NCBI GenBank assembly: GCA_016929465.1
Contig: JAFGIT010000085.1
Coordinates: forward strand, 1-17,170
From: JAFGIT01 sp016929465 [NCBI: Candidatus Coatesbacteria bacterium]
GTDB lineage: Bacteria; B130-G9
DNA length: 17,170 nucleotides
Direction of reading: 5' to 3'
Position numbers and translations under genes: made by a program. A model generated the notes under the pieces. That model did not search any database. It had not been told where the DNA came from and was given only the letters and a program-made list of their open reading frames with translations. Below, piece by piece: positions 1 through 7,794 of the stretch; position 1 is the stretch's first letter, and the number at the start of each line of letters is the position of its first letter.

Positions 1-18
1 CCCACGTGTCAACGTGGG
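1..18. other. Short perfect hairpin at window edge
   Basis: Arms CCCACGT and ACGTGGG enclose a four-base loop. The hairpin lies 24 bases before a much stronger terminator-like hairpin. No T-run follows, so its role is unknown. It may belong to the 3' end of a gene left of the window. Confidence 0.3.
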
Positions 19-42
19 GTAACGAGCCCTCGACGACCTCTA

Positions 43-95
43 CCTCCTCCCCGCGTCAATCGCGGAGCGATTGACGCGGGGAGGAGGTTTTGCTT
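43..95 (+). terminator. Strong rho-independent terminator with 21-bp perfect stem
   Basis: The left arm at 43-63 and the right arm at 67-87 are exact reverse complements over 21 bases, rich in GC, with a three-base GGA loop. TTTTGCTTT follows on the plus strand. This is the classic layout of an intrinsic terminator for a plus-strand transcript entering from the left of the window. The stem is unusually long and perfect, so an RNA processing site or a palindromic repeat is also possible. The minus strand has no T-run at the corresponding place. Confidence 0.7.
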
Positions 96-99
96 TGGC

Positions 100-180
100 T
101 TCCGCGAATCCGTGGGTTTGGCCTTCGGCCTGCACTCCACGGCTAATCATACGATGCCCCGCTGGGGCATTGGCTAAGCA
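100..180. other. Unassigned structured non-coding segment
   Basis: Several inverted repeats are nested here. CCGTGG (110-115) pairs with CCACGG (136-141) and encloses GGCC-TTC-GGCC (120-130). ATGCCCC-GCT-GGGGCAT lies at 154-170. None is followed by a T-run. The segment could be a small RNA or an untranslated leader. I do not recognise it as tmRNA, 6S, SRP or RNase P RNA, having looked for their hallmark sequences. Confidence 0.3.
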
Positions 181-919
181 AACCAGATTAATTAGATGGT
201 AATTCACTCAAATCAATACTGGCCCAAGATTAGCTACAATTTTGAGTCACACCCCACCGCCCGGGCCGGAGTTGCCATTCGATTGCATTGGCCATATATT
301 TAGGTGTGTATGCCTATTGTATGACTGAAGATACTTGGATTCATCGAGTGGCTGATGCGGGGTATTGGGCCCCATCAAGAAAACACTTGACAAATAAGAT
401 CCCAGGGATTAACGTCTATACAGTGACTATAAGTTAAGGAGTTATCCCTTTAACCAGGGAGATTCGGAGGAGAAAGTTAAAAGGGTAGTAGGAACTCGCT
501 AGATTAGCTGCTTCCTGCCTCCTTTTTCAAACCGACCCGTAAGGGTCAAGCTCCATTTATCTCCGCCGATGTCTCCCCGACATTTTGGAATATTTGGATT
601 GAGATCGTCCATATATAAGATTGGGCCTATGCTACTCTCCACGGAGCTCGATTGCGCGAAATTCATAGACGTTCGACGCATCGAAGAGCTTTCTCAAGAT
701 AGAAATATAGAAAGAGAAGTATCCATAGGCCAATTTCAAGAAGCCAACCTGGATCAAATATTAGCATTTCAACATACTGCCTTAACAATAGAAGAACATG
801 CTTATTTCAAGACTTCGCAGTCATTGCTCCCCGCGCCGTGTTCGGGGACCAAAGGACATTGTGACCTGAGAAGGAGGTGTCAGCCAGAGAAAATTTCGCG
901 GCATTCCGAGGAGGACGGA
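181..919. other. Long intergenic stretch without a convincing gene
   Basis: No ORF here combines a ribosome binding site, plausible composition and recognisable motifs. An open frame begins at ATG 569 and runs to 1033, but it has no Shine-Dalgarno sequence and its predicted protein has no motif I recognise. A 38-codon ORF at 321-437 also lacks a binding site and overlaps a possible promoter. The stretch may carry the promoter and leader of the beta-helix gene that starts at 1046. Confidence 0.4.
387..415 (+). promoter_or_regulatory. Possible sigma-70 promoter
   Basis: A perfect -35 box TTGACA (387-392) is followed after 17 bases by TAACGT (410-415), a weak -10 match. It is the best plus-strand promoter candidate ahead of the secreted-protein series, although the leader to the first gene would then exceed 600 bases. 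Confidence 0.3.
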
Positions 920-1033
920 ATGTCATACATCGCTAACTGGGAGGGATGCGATGCAGGGATGATTCTGATGCCCTATGGCGAACATACAGTTCTATTTGAC
1001 AGCGCGAATTGGAGTTTCGCGCTATTTTCTTAA
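920..1033 (+). CDS. Possible 37-aa leader peptide upstream of the first beta-helix gene
   Basis: ATG 920 is preceded by GAGGAGGA at a normal distance (about 5 bases). The frame ends at TAA 1031-1033, 12 bases before the GTG start of the next gene. The product begins MSYIANWEGCDAG and ends WSFALFS; I see no family resemblance, and it lacks the YEAP and LGPS motifs of the peptide family found later. The good binding site is the main support. It may be a translationally coupled leader ORF or chance. A similar short ORF precedes the third beta-helix gene. Confidence 0.3.
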   Translation: MSYIANWEGCDAGMILMPYGEHTVLFDSANWSFALFS

Positions 1034-1045
1034 TTGGAGGAGAAG

Positions 1046-2887
1046 GTGATAATTAAGCGAGAGTTGATATTTGCTGTAGCATTGGTAACGACAATGCTGC
1101 TGATTTCAGTAGTCGGCGCTTTTGCCGCCGATGATGACGGTGTTCTTCACGTTCCTGCAGAGTATTCTACGATACAGAATGCCATTGGAACAGCTCAAAC
1201 GGGGGAAGTCATCCTGGTGAGCGCCGGCACGTATGACGCAAGCACGGAGACGTTCCCAATCACCATCACACAAGGCGGTATCACGTTGCGCGGTGCGGGA
1301 ATGGGCCTGACAATAATAGATGCGTCAAGCGCGAATCCGCGCAAACGAGTCATTAAAATGAGCGGAGTCGATCACGTCACACTTGTCGGCCTAACGATAA
1401 CAGGTGGTCATGTCGTGGGTAGTGGCTATAGCGACTACGCCGGCTCAAATGGCGGAGGTATCTACGCCTATGACTGCGAGGATCTGTTGATCCAAGACTG
1501 CGAGATTACCAACAACTATGCCAAAGGTAGCTTTGCCTCTCGAGACGGAGAAGGGAATTTCGATTGGTATGGGCAATACGGAAGCGATGGCTCCAAGGCG
1601 TCTGCTCGTGCTGGCGGTGGTGGCCTATATTTGCGCTATTGCAAGGATACCACGGGTTCCGCAACCGTCACGATAGACCGATGCGTGATTCACGACAATA
1701 AAACAGGCATGGGTGGCGGTGGTGTATGCTCCAACTATGCGCCGGCTATCATCACTGATTGCTGTATCTACGGCAACAAAGCCTGCCAGGGGGCAGGTGT
1801 CTATTGGTTCGATTACGTGGTCAATGGAGCCAAAATCGAGCACATCCTGTTCAATGACCTGATCATCCTCAACGAGATTTGTCTTCCCGCATATTGGGGT
1901 AAATATGAGAAACTCGCTGGCTCCGAATGGACCGCTGGCGAGGGAGCCGGGCTTTACATGTCGAATTGGGGCCTTGGCCAGAAGTTCCGCATTTACAACG
2001 CTACGATCGCTGACAACGACGGCTATCATGGCTACTGCTCTGAAACCCAGAAGAACTACGACCACGGCGGATATGAAGTGTATATCAGCCATAGTTGCTC
2101 TAACGCTGACCTCAAAGGGGCCAATAATATCTTCTGGCCCAACGAGAATGATGACAAGGGCTATTATGACAACGGCTATGATGGCAAGTCGGACATGTCC
2201 TATTCCGACATATATTGGAAGAATAGCTGCGGCAACGAGCAGATATATCCGGGAAAGACTGCCTATGCCCCCAACTACAACATATTAGAGGTCCCGCAGT
2301 TCGATTATTACGGCGAATACAGCGTAATATGCCAGCGCTATTTCTTGCAGCGCTCGAGCGATGCCGTCGATACCGGCACATCTGGCCCAAGAGCCTATAC
2401 TCCTGAGGTCATCTGTGGAAGCACGAATAATGCCTATACTACGGATGTGCGAGGCTATTATGACGGCTCGAATAAGCCTTCAACAGAATATGAGGGTGGT
2501 GGCGATTTGATGGACATGGGCTTCCATCATCGAACAGACAGCTGCAGCTACATTGAGCTCACTTCGTTTGAGGCCAAAGCATCCCCGGACGGCGTGGTTC
2601 TGAATTGGGAGACTGGCGTTGAGCTGGATAACGCAGGATTTGCGATATACCGCACTGTATCGGGCGAAGGGAATTACAGATGCATCAGCGGGTTAATCCC
2701 AGCTGAAGGCTCTGCCAGTTCCGGTGCCTCCTACGCCTTTGTTGATGAGGATGTGAATATGGGCGTCTCCTACGAGTATTGGCTCGTCGATATCGAAACG
2801 ACCGGTAAATGGACGGCGCACGGGCCTGTGTCCGCGAGGATGCCCATGCTTTTGACACCAATAATGAGTGAATTCATCAATAGATAA
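1046..2887 (+). CDS. Secreted right-handed beta-helix protein with C-terminal FnIII-like tail (copy 1)
   Basis: The product is 613 aa. GTG 1046 is chosen because GGAGGAG (1036-1042) lies just upstream and the protein then begins with a basic stretch and a hydrophobic signal peptide ending near GAFA|ADDDG. An in-frame TTG at 1034 lies inside or before that binding site. Residues about 30-110 contain the VPAEYSTIQNAI and GEVILVSAGTYD pattern of DUF1565/NosD-like beta-helices. Residues about 115-490 hold irregular coils with GGGIYAYDC, DCEITNN and GGGVCSNY turns. Residues 502-613 are the FnIII-like tail shared with four other proteins here (LNWETGVELDNAGF, YWLVDIETTGKWTAHGP). It is probably exported across the inner membrane and surface-associated or released. 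Beta-helix proteins often bind or cleave polysaccharide, but no catalytic residues could be assigned. A peptide gene follows 28 bases downstream, probably in the same transcript. Confidence 0.85.
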   Translation: MIIKRELIFAVALVTTMLLISVVGAFAADDDGVLHVPAEYSTIQNAIGTAQTGEVILVSAGTYDASTETFPITITQGGITLRGAGMGLTIIDASSANPRKRVIKMSGVDHVTLVGLTITGGHVVGSGYSDYAGSNGGGIYAYDCEDLLIQDCEITNNYAKGSFASRDGEGNFDWYGQYGSDGSKASARAGGGGLYLRYCKDTTGSATVTIDRCVIHDNKTGMGGGGVCSNYAPAIITDCCIYGNKACQGAGVYWFDYVVNGAKIEHILFNDLIILNEICLPAYWGKYEKLAGSEWTAGEGAGLYMSNWGLGQKFRIYNATIADNDGYHGYCSETQKNYDHGGYEVYISHSCSNADLKGANNIFWPNENDDKGYYDNGYDGKSDMSYSDIYWKNSCGNEQIYPGKTAYAPNYNILEVPQFDYYGEYSVICQRYFLQRSSDAVDTGTSGPRAYTPEVICGSTNNAYTTDVRGYYDGSNKPSTEYEGGGDLMDMGFHHRTDSCSYIELTSFEAKASPDGVVLNWETGVELDNAGFAIYRTVSGEGNYRCISGLIPAEGSASSGASYAFVDEDVNMGVSYEYWLVDIETTGKWTAHGPVSARMPMLLTPIMSEFINR

Positions 2888-2915
2888 GACAAGGATTAAA
2901 AAAAGGGAGCGATAG

Positions 2916-3032
2916 ATGAAGAAGGAAATCTATGAGGCGCCAAAGGTCTTAACTTTTGGCGAGAGAACGCTGAGCTCTATTCTCGGCCCTAGCCTTTCAT
3001 GCACGGGCTTCGGTGGGTCTGGATCCTGCTGA
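2916..3032 (+). CDS. Small Cys-terminal peptide, RiPP-precursor-like (family copy 1)
   Basis: The product is 38 aa and starts at ATG 2916, with AGGGAG six bases upstream. It begins MKKEIYEAPKVLTFG and ends SSILGPSLSCTGFGGSGSC. It belongs to the family found six times intact in this window: a YEAP(K/R)V motif near residues 6-11, a variable linker, then LGPSLSCTGFGGS and a terminal cysteine. There is no signal peptide or membrane segment. The YxxPxV...G spacing resembles leader motifs recognised by RiPP recognition elements, as in lasso peptide leaders. The core is rich in Ser, Thr, Cys and Gly and lacks Asp and Glu. Modification is inferred, not shown. It is co-oriented with the upstream beta-helix gene and probably co-transcribed with it. 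Confidence 0.85.
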   Translation: MKKEIYEAPKVLTFGERTLSSILGPSLSCTGFGGSGSC

Positions 3033-3239
3033 GCTCTACAGATGGTAGATATTCATCGCTCTTATGATGAATGGGAGGTGATGCGAATTTAGGAAATGGG
3101 ACTTTTCGAGTATTTGCAAGGGGATGAGGCGAAGTAGCGGAAAGGTCTGGAAACGAATCAGATCGCAAAAGGTATAATCTCGGGAAGAGAGGTGATATTG
3201 AGAAATAATTTTCGGAGTATGGTTCTGACATGGAGGAAG
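3033..3239. other. Intergenic leader of the second beta-helix gene
   Basis: A 7-bp hairpin (ATTCATC 3051-3057, GATGAAT 3066-3072) follows the first peptide gene but has no T-run, so read-through is likely. No clear promoter was found. GTG 3192 opens the next reading frame early but lacks a good binding site. Confidence 0.3.
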
Positions 3240-4988
3240 ATGAACCAGAACTTGAAATCAAAAATGGAGAAGAATGTGTTACGAAGACAATTTCTAATTA
3301 TGCTGCTATGCGTCGCAATGACGTTGCTGACATTTGGGTTAGCGAATGCCACCGACTACTATGTCAAGGCCGGAACGGCGGGCAACGATTCGAATGCGGG
3401 CACAGCCGCCGCACCATGGAAGACAATTACGCGCGCGCTTAGTCAAGACACGGGAACTTGGACTCCCGTAATAGCAGATGGCGACACAATCTACGTGCTG
3501 CCTGGGACATACGATACCGCAAATGGCGAGACGTTTCCGCTGAGCATCCTAAATCAGATTACATTGATCGGGGCAGGTGCGCCGGTTCTAGCGAAGACGG
3601 TTGATGCCAGTAGTTCTGGTAAACGTGTGTTTCAGGTTGTAGGCATAGATAATGTCAAGATCGCGTTCCTGGAGATCTGTAATGGCACCGCAAATGCTAT
3701 CGCTCCTGGCAATAAAGGAGGCGGCATTTACATTGATGGCTGTATGGACATCGAGGTCGCGGACTGCGAGTTTCATAACAACTATGCATCCAATTCCGGT
3801 GGTGCCATCTGGGTCGGTAGGAGCTCGGGCAAACTCCACCAAAACGTCATCTGGGAGAATGATGCCGATGATAACTGTGGTGGTGGCATTTATATCTGGG
3901 CGCCGACCAATGAAGACTGCTCCCCACAAACTGGCAGTAATAGCCCTCTAGTGGTTCGGGATAACTGCCTTTATGATAACACCTGTGGCGATAGCGGCGC
4001 CGGTGTTTATTTCAAAAGCGACGACACCCAATATTACTATGCTGATTGTCAGGGATATGGCGGTGGAGATGGTACGTGGTTCTTTAACAACCTGGTGTTT
4101 GAGAACGCGGCTGGTAGCGACGACGCCGGTGGCCTTCAGATTGGTGTAGACGATGATGGACGGTGCGCCATAGTCACAGTAGACAATAACACTATTGCAC
4201 ACAACACGTACTATGGCCTGTATGCAGAGGATCACTGTTGTACGGATGGTAAGAACAATATTATCTGGGGCAATGGCCCAGCTGATAGAGACGATGTCGG
4301 TTCTTCTGAGGGCCACATACTCAACATCATCTACTCAGACATATACACTGTAGCTACTGGGGCTGGTTCCGACTACAATACAGGAAACGGCAACATCGAC
4401 GTTGATCCACTGTGGACATCATTAGGCGTTGGCGGCATGCCGTGCGATGGGTACTTCCTGATGCATACAAGTCCCTGTATAGATACCGGTACAGGAAATG
4501 CGAATGATGCCGACAAATATGGTGAAGACCCATCGTGGACAAACACCCGATTCTACGCCGAGACTGACCGTCTGGATGTGAATGTTGTCGATATGGGCCA
4601 TCATTACAAGAAGTATGGTGGCTCCTACATCGAGCTGGCTTCGTTCAGCGTTGATGCTGATTTCAACAAGGTGGTCGTGAAGTGGGAGACCGCTACCGAG
4701 ATCGACAATGCGGGCTTCTTGGTTTATCGCTGTGACGATGAAGCGAGTGGATGCCACAAGGTAAGTGATTTCATCTCCGCAAACGGTAACGCCGCGGGCG
4801 GCGCAACCTACTCCTTCACTGACACTGATGTGAAGGCGGGCGAGACGTATTACTACTACCTGGTGGATATTGATACGGATGGCACGTGGACAGCACATGG
4901 TCCGACGGTCGCTACGCTGCCGATTCGCCTGGATCTCGCGGAGCCTGTTCGGGGTCTTCTCGTCAACCAAAAACCAGATGCCCGATAG
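3240..4988 (+). CDS. Secreted right-handed beta-helix protein with C-terminal FnIII-like tail (copy 2)
   Basis: The product is 582 aa from ATG 3240, preceded by GGAGG at 3232-3236. Other in-frame starts are GTG 3192 and ATG 3264, so the N-terminus is uncertain by 8-16 residues. A basic n-region and hydrophobic core (FLIMLLCVAMTLLTFGLA) end at a signal peptidase I site near ANA|TDYYV. Next comes DYYVKAGTAGNDSNAGT with PWKTITRAL, a typical start of choice-of-anchor Q or DUF1565 beta-helix proteins, then coils with GGGIYIDGC, GGAIWVGR, GGGIYIWAP and GAGVYFK. Residues 463-582 are the shared tail (VKWETATEIDNAGF, YYYLVDIDTDGTWTAHGP), ending QKPDAR. It is closest to the 561-aa copy in the tail. Function beyond a secreted solenoid is unknown. 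A peptide gene follows after 16 bases. Confidence 0.85.
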   Translation: MNQNLKSKMEKNVLRRQFLIMLLCVAMTLLTFGLANATDYYVKAGTAGNDSNAGTAAAPWKTITRALSQDTGTWTPVIADGDTIYVLPGTYDTANGETFPLSILNQITLIGAGAPVLAKTVDASSSGKRVFQVVGIDNVKIAFLEICNGTANAIAPGNKGGGIYIDGCMDIEVADCEFHNNYASNSGGAIWVGRSSGKLHQNVIWENDADDNCGGGIYIWAPTNEDCSPQTGSNSPLVVRDNCLYDNTCGDSGAGVYFKSDDTQYYYADCQGYGGGDGTWFFNNLVFENAAGSDDAGGLQIGVDDDGRCAIVTVDNNTIAHNTYYGLYAEDHCCTDGKNNIIWGNGPADRDDVGSSEGHILNIIYSDIYTVATGAGSDYNTGNGNIDVDPLWTSLGVGGMPCDGYFLMHTSPCIDTGTGNANDADKYGEDPSWTNTRFYAETDRLDVNVVDMGHHYKKYGGSYIELASFSVDADFNKVVVKWETATEIDNAGFLVYRCDDEASGCHKVSDFISANGNAAGGATYSFTDTDVKAGETYYYYLVDIDTDGTWTAHGPTVATLPIRLDLAEPVRGLLVNQKPDAR

Positions 4989-5004
4989 GATGGAGAGGAT
5001 AACC

Positions 5005-5118
5005 ATGGAAAAAACATACGAAGCACCAAGAGTTATCACGCTGGATAATGAGACGCTAACTAGCGTGCTCGGACCCAGCCTGTCCTGCACGGGTTTTGGC
5101 GGGTCTGGAACCTGCTAA
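5005..5118 (+). CDS. Small Cys-terminal peptide, RiPP-precursor-like (family copy 2)
   Basis: The product is 37 aa. ATG 5005 is chosen over an in-frame upstream extension because AGAGG lies six bases before it and because the family homology starts there (MEKTYEAPRVITLDNETL). The C-terminal half TSVLGPSLSCTGFGGSGTC is almost identical to copy 1, but several codons differ synonymously, which supports selection on the peptide. The gene sits 16 bases after the stop of the beta-helix gene and is probably co-translated from the same message. Confidence 0.85.
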   Translation: MEKTYEAPRVITLDNETLTSVLGPSLSCTGFGGSGTC

Positions 5119-5174
5119 GCTTAACACCAAGAAGATTAATTCATCTGGGGGTACCGCAGATGCACTAGCACCCA

Positions 5175-5228
5175 GGTGCGGTCGAGAGGCGGGGCTTAGC
5201 GGCTCCGCCTCGACACCTTAACCGCACC
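5175..5228 (+). ncRNA. Strong nested stem-loop, possible structured leader RNA
   Basis: GGTGCGGT (5175-5182) pairs perfectly with ACCGCACC (5221-5228). Inside it CGAGAGGCGG (5183-5192) pairs with CCGCCTCG (5205-5212), apart from a bulged pair of bases. A purine-rich stretch follows, not a T-run, so it does not look like a terminator. It lies between the second peptide gene and the small secreted protein gene at 5364. I do not recognise it as a known riboswitch class. Strand is assumed from the flanking genes. Confidence 0.35.
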
Positions 5229-5363
5229 GCGGGGAAGGAAGAGACAGCCGAGGTCATTATCTCTGGGAGGGGAAGTATTGACCTTCTATTGCAGATAAGC
5301 TCTGTGAGGCAGTTTGCTTGCTGCAGGGCAAAGGTACTCAAGCAGATGCTTTTGGAGAGAGAG

Positions 5364-5603
5364 ATGCGTTCATCGGTGGAATTAAGGCTGGCACTGGCCA
5401 CTATCGCCGTCGCTCTGGCGATCCTGGTCACCGGAGCCATCGCTGACCACATCTATTTCAACCAGGAACTTGATGGTCGAATGGGCATGGGTGATGAATG
5501 GAGTGCGAAAGGTGCAAATGTCATTGGATCACCAATTAGCGCCGCAATTCTTGATGAGATTATTCCGCATCATGATTTCAATCAAACATATAACAATATG
5601 TAA
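5364..5603 (+). CDS. Small secreted protein (79 aa) paired with divergent peptide
   Basis: ATG 5364 follows TTGGAGAGAGAG, giving a plausible binding site. The frame is open upstream to 5289, but only this start places the signal peptide at the N-terminus (RSSVELRLALATIAVALAIL, cleavage near AIA|DHIYF). The mature part is only about 50 residues, with no repeats, no cysteines and no shared FnIII-like tail. The first mature residues ADHIYF resemble ADQLYY of the third beta-helix protein, so this may be a severely truncated or remodelled relative. That resemblance is short and may be chance. It occupies the position of the cargo gene: a peptide gene follows 18 bases after its stop. Confidence 0.55.
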   Translation: MRSSVELRLALATIAVALAILVTGAIADHIYFNQELDGRMGMGDEWSAKGANVIGSPISAAILDEIIPHHDFNQTYNNM

Positions 5604-5621
5604 GTCCAAGGGACCATTCGT

Positions 5622-5735
5622 ATGAATAATATATATGAAGTTCCAAGAGTGATTACCCTTGACAACACCGCCCTGACGAACCTGTTGGGTGCTAACGTCT
5701 CCCACACGGTCTTCGGTGGCGCTGCGATCTGTTAG
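5622..5735 (+). CDS. Divergent family peptide lacking the internal cysteine (copy 3)
   Basis: The product is 37 aa from ATG 5622, with AAGGGA about eight bases upstream. The N-terminal half MNNIYEVPRVITLDNTAL aligns with copies 2 and 4 with few changes. The C-terminal half is TNLLGANVSHTVFGGAAIC. LGPSLSC has become LGANVSH, so the first cysteine is replaced by histidine, while the terminal cysteine and FGG remain. Retention of the leader-like half and divergence of the other half is what one expects if the first half is a recognition leader and the second a product. It is paired with the 79-aa secreted protein, not with a full-size cargo. Confidence 0.75.
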   Translation: MNNIYEVPRVITLDNTALTNLLGANVSHTVFGGAAIC

Positions 5736-5827
5736 AGATAGCACTTATTTATATAGATTCTTAGAGAATACCGAGGGTAAGGAGGCGGAATTATCCGTAA
5801 AGAAGCCTCAGTGAATTCCTGGAGGAG

Positions 5828-5977
5828 ATGAATATTCACGAGGTGATTGAGATCGCGATGTTGAATGGTGTGTCGCGACTTCCCTATTTGGTGTTAAAGG
5901 CGGATGCCCTGGCAGATATTATTGATCACAACGACACTTGCCTGGGTATCAATTTACGGATGCTGACGGAGGTATAG
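5828..5977 (+). CDS. Possible 49-aa ORF coupled to the third beta-helix gene
   Basis: ATG 5828 follows GGAGG very closely (spacing only 2 bases). The ORF stops at TAG 5975-5977, a single base before the ATG of the next gene, and its last codons carry that gene's binding site (CGGAGG). The product begins MNIHEVIEIAMLNGVSRLPY and has no motif I recognise. The layout suggests translational coupling. Coding status rests on position only. Confidence 0.35.
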   Translation: MNIHEVIEIAMLNGVSRLPYLVLKADALADIIDHNDTCLGINLRMLTEV

Positions 5978-5978
5978 C

Positions 5979-7664
5979 ATGCGTATGCGGAGAGATTTCA
6001 AACTAACGATTGCGGCGCTGCTATTGTTTTTCGCTGTGGCGGTTGTTGTCGCGTGGGCAGACCAGCTCTATTACGTCGATGTTGAAAAAGGCACGGATGC
6101 GAACGGCTACGGGGCTTCGCCTGGTTACGGTGCCTGGAAGAGCATCACCTATGCTCTTGCCCATGTGGCAGGGTCGGAGACAGACCCAGTGGAACTTCTC
6201 ATAGCGAGGGGGACTTACGATAGCAGTATTGAGAGTTTCCCATTGTCGATGGAAAGCTATGTCTCATTGTATGGGATACATCCGAGCTCGGTGACAATAG
6301 ACGCTGGGGGCAGCAGCAAGCGAGCGTTGTTTTCTGATGGCGCTGTAGATGTGACGGTAAGTGGTCTTACAATTGAGAATGGCGACGGGGGCGCACCCAT
6401 TAACGAATATACGAGAGGGGGCGCTGTATATTGCCTTGACTCCTCTTTGGAGTTTGTCTATTGCAGGATTCTTAATTCCAGCGCGGATTACGGCGGCGGC
6501 ATATACACGAATAGCGAAACGCATATCAAATTCGTGGAATGTGAGATCGCCAACAACTCGGCCACGATCGATGGGGGCGGTATCTACACCGACCACTCCT
6601 ATGTGACTATCTGGGATACCGTGATTGCTGATAACACCGCAGATAACGATGGCGGCGGTATGTTCTTCGATAACAACCTGAGCATTGAGATCTGGAACTG
6701 CCTGATCATTCGCAATAAAGCAGGTGTAGGCGAAAATCCACCGCCCTATGGCGATGGAGAAGGAGGGGGCGTCTATGTCAATGGCAAGAGCACAAATGAG
6801 AGTGAGCCCTTATTCATAAACTGCACATTCTCGCTCAATGAGGCCGGTGCTTTTGGCGGTGCTATAGCTCTCGGGTCCTATGCCAAGCCCAGGATCGTGA
6901 ACTCGATTCTTTGGGGCGATAAAAGCCACAAATTATATGATGGAAAATACTATAACGAGATCTACAACGCCCAGAATAACAATTCGATTTGCGTGACATA
7001 TTCTGACGTCGATCAGGATGGCTACCTTCCGTCTGGAGGTCAAACGCAGGGCTGTAATCTAGGAAATATTCGCCAAGATCCTCTATTCGACCCGTATGGA
7101 GGCTACGAAGATTTCTTCCTGTCTCAGGGCAGTAAACCAAAGAGCCCATGTGTTGATACGGGTGACAACGATTGGGAATGGTACGGTGGATGCCATAACC
7201 ATAAATACACCACAGATCCATCAGATCACCTTGATATGAGCAGCTGTACCGACCAAGACAAAGTTGATATGGGATACCACTATAAGACCTATGGTATGAG
7301 CTATATTGAGTTAGCTTTGTTCAGTGTTGATGTTGATTTCAATAGGGTGGTCCTCAAGTGGGAGACTGCTACCGAGATAGACAACGCGGGCTTCTTAGTC
7401 TATCGCCGCGAAAATGAGGCAAGTGAATACCAGAGGGTGAGCTCATTCATCCCTGCGGCTGGCGCCGCGGCTAACGGAGCATCGTATTCCTTTACCGATG
7501 CCAACGTGAAAGTCGGCGAGACCTATTACTATTACCTTGTTGATATCGACACCAGCGGGAAGTGGACGGCACATGGCCCTGTACCTGCCGGGTTGCCGGG
7601 GCGTCTCGAGTTTATCGGGCCTGTTCATAGCCTTATCGTGAACCAAAGACCAAGTGCACGATAG
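5979..7664 (+). CDS. Secreted right-handed beta-helix protein with C-terminal FnIII-like tail (copy 3)
   Basis: The product is 561 aa. ATG 5979 follows CGGAGG at six bases. The signal peptide (LTIAALLLFFAVAVVVAWA) is cleaved near AWA|DQLYYVD. The N-terminal mature region reads YYVDVEKGTDANGYG and AWKSITYAL, matching the same DUF1565-like start as copy 2. Beta-helix coils follow, with GGAVYCLDSS, GGGIYTNS, GGGIYTDHS, GGGMFFDNN and GGGVYVNG spaced at roughly regular intervals. Residues 442-561 are the shared FnIII-like tail (LKWETATEIDNAGF, YYYLVDIDTSGKWTAHGP), ending QRPSAR, very close to copy 2. The two are therefore recent paralogues. A peptide gene follows 16 bases downstream. Substrate or partner is unknown. 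Confidence 0.85.
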   Translation: MRMRRDFKLTIAALLLFFAVAVVVAWADQLYYVDVEKGTDANGYGASPGYGAWKSITYALAHVAGSETDPVELLIARGTYDSSIESFPLSMESYVSLYGIHPSSVTIDAGGSSKRALFSDGAVDVTVSGLTIENGDGGAPINEYTRGGAVYCLDSSLEFVYCRILNSSADYGGGIYTNSETHIKFVECEIANNSATIDGGGIYTDHSYVTIWDTVIADNTADNDGGGMFFDNNLSIEIWNCLIIRNKAGVGENPPPYGDGEGGGVYVNGKSTNESEPLFINCTFSLNEAGAFGGAIALGSYAKPRIVNSILWGDKSHKLYDGKYYNEIYNAQNNNSICVTYSDVDQDGYLPSGGQTQGCNLGNIRQDPLFDPYGGYEDFFLSQGSKPKSPCVDTGDNDWEWYGGCHNHKYTTDPSDHLDMSSCTDQDKVDMGYHYKTYGMSYIELALFSVDVDFNRVVLKWETATEIDNAGFLVYRRENEASEYQRVSSFIPAAGAAANGASYSFTDANVKVGETYYYYLVDIDTSGKWTAHGPVPAGLPGRLEFIGPVHSLIVNQRPSAR

Positions 7665-7680
7665 TACGGAGAGGATGGCC

Positions 7681-7794
7681 ATGGAAAAAACAAACGAAGC
7701 ACCAAGAGTTCTCACACTGGATAACGACGCGTTAATCAGCGTGCTTGGGCCCAGCCTGTCCTGCACGGGCTTTGGCGATTCCTCAACCTGCTAG
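7681..7794 (+). CDS. Small Cys-terminal peptide, RiPP-precursor-like (family copy 4)
   Basis: The product is 37 aa from ATG 7681, with GAGAGG six bases upstream. The N-terminus is MEKTNEAPRVLTLDNDAL; the tyrosine conserved in the other intact copies is asparagine here. The C-terminus is ISVLGPSLSCTGFGDSSTC, with GG changed to GD. Both cysteines are kept. If the tyrosine is part of a recognition motif, this copy may be a poorer substrate. It follows the third beta-helix gene by 16 bases. Confidence 0.82.
   Translation: MEKTNEAPRVLTLDNDALISVLGPSLSCTGFGDSSTC

Noticed and set aside
321-437. 38-codon ORF ending VYTVTIS
   Set aside because: Its length resembles the peptide family, but it has no YEAP, LGPS or terminal Cys, no binding site, and it overlaps a possible promoter.
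569-1033. 154-codon plus-strand ORF
   Set aside because: It has no Shine-Dalgarno sequence and no motif. Only its last 37 codons, from ATG 920, have a good binding site, and these are listed separately at low confidence.
4422-5090. 222-codon minus-strand ORF
   Set aside because: It is the antisense shadow of the second beta-helix gene and the following peptide; it has no binding site and no recognisable domain. The same holds for the long antisense ORF at 7443-7766 and the antisense ORFs over ackA.
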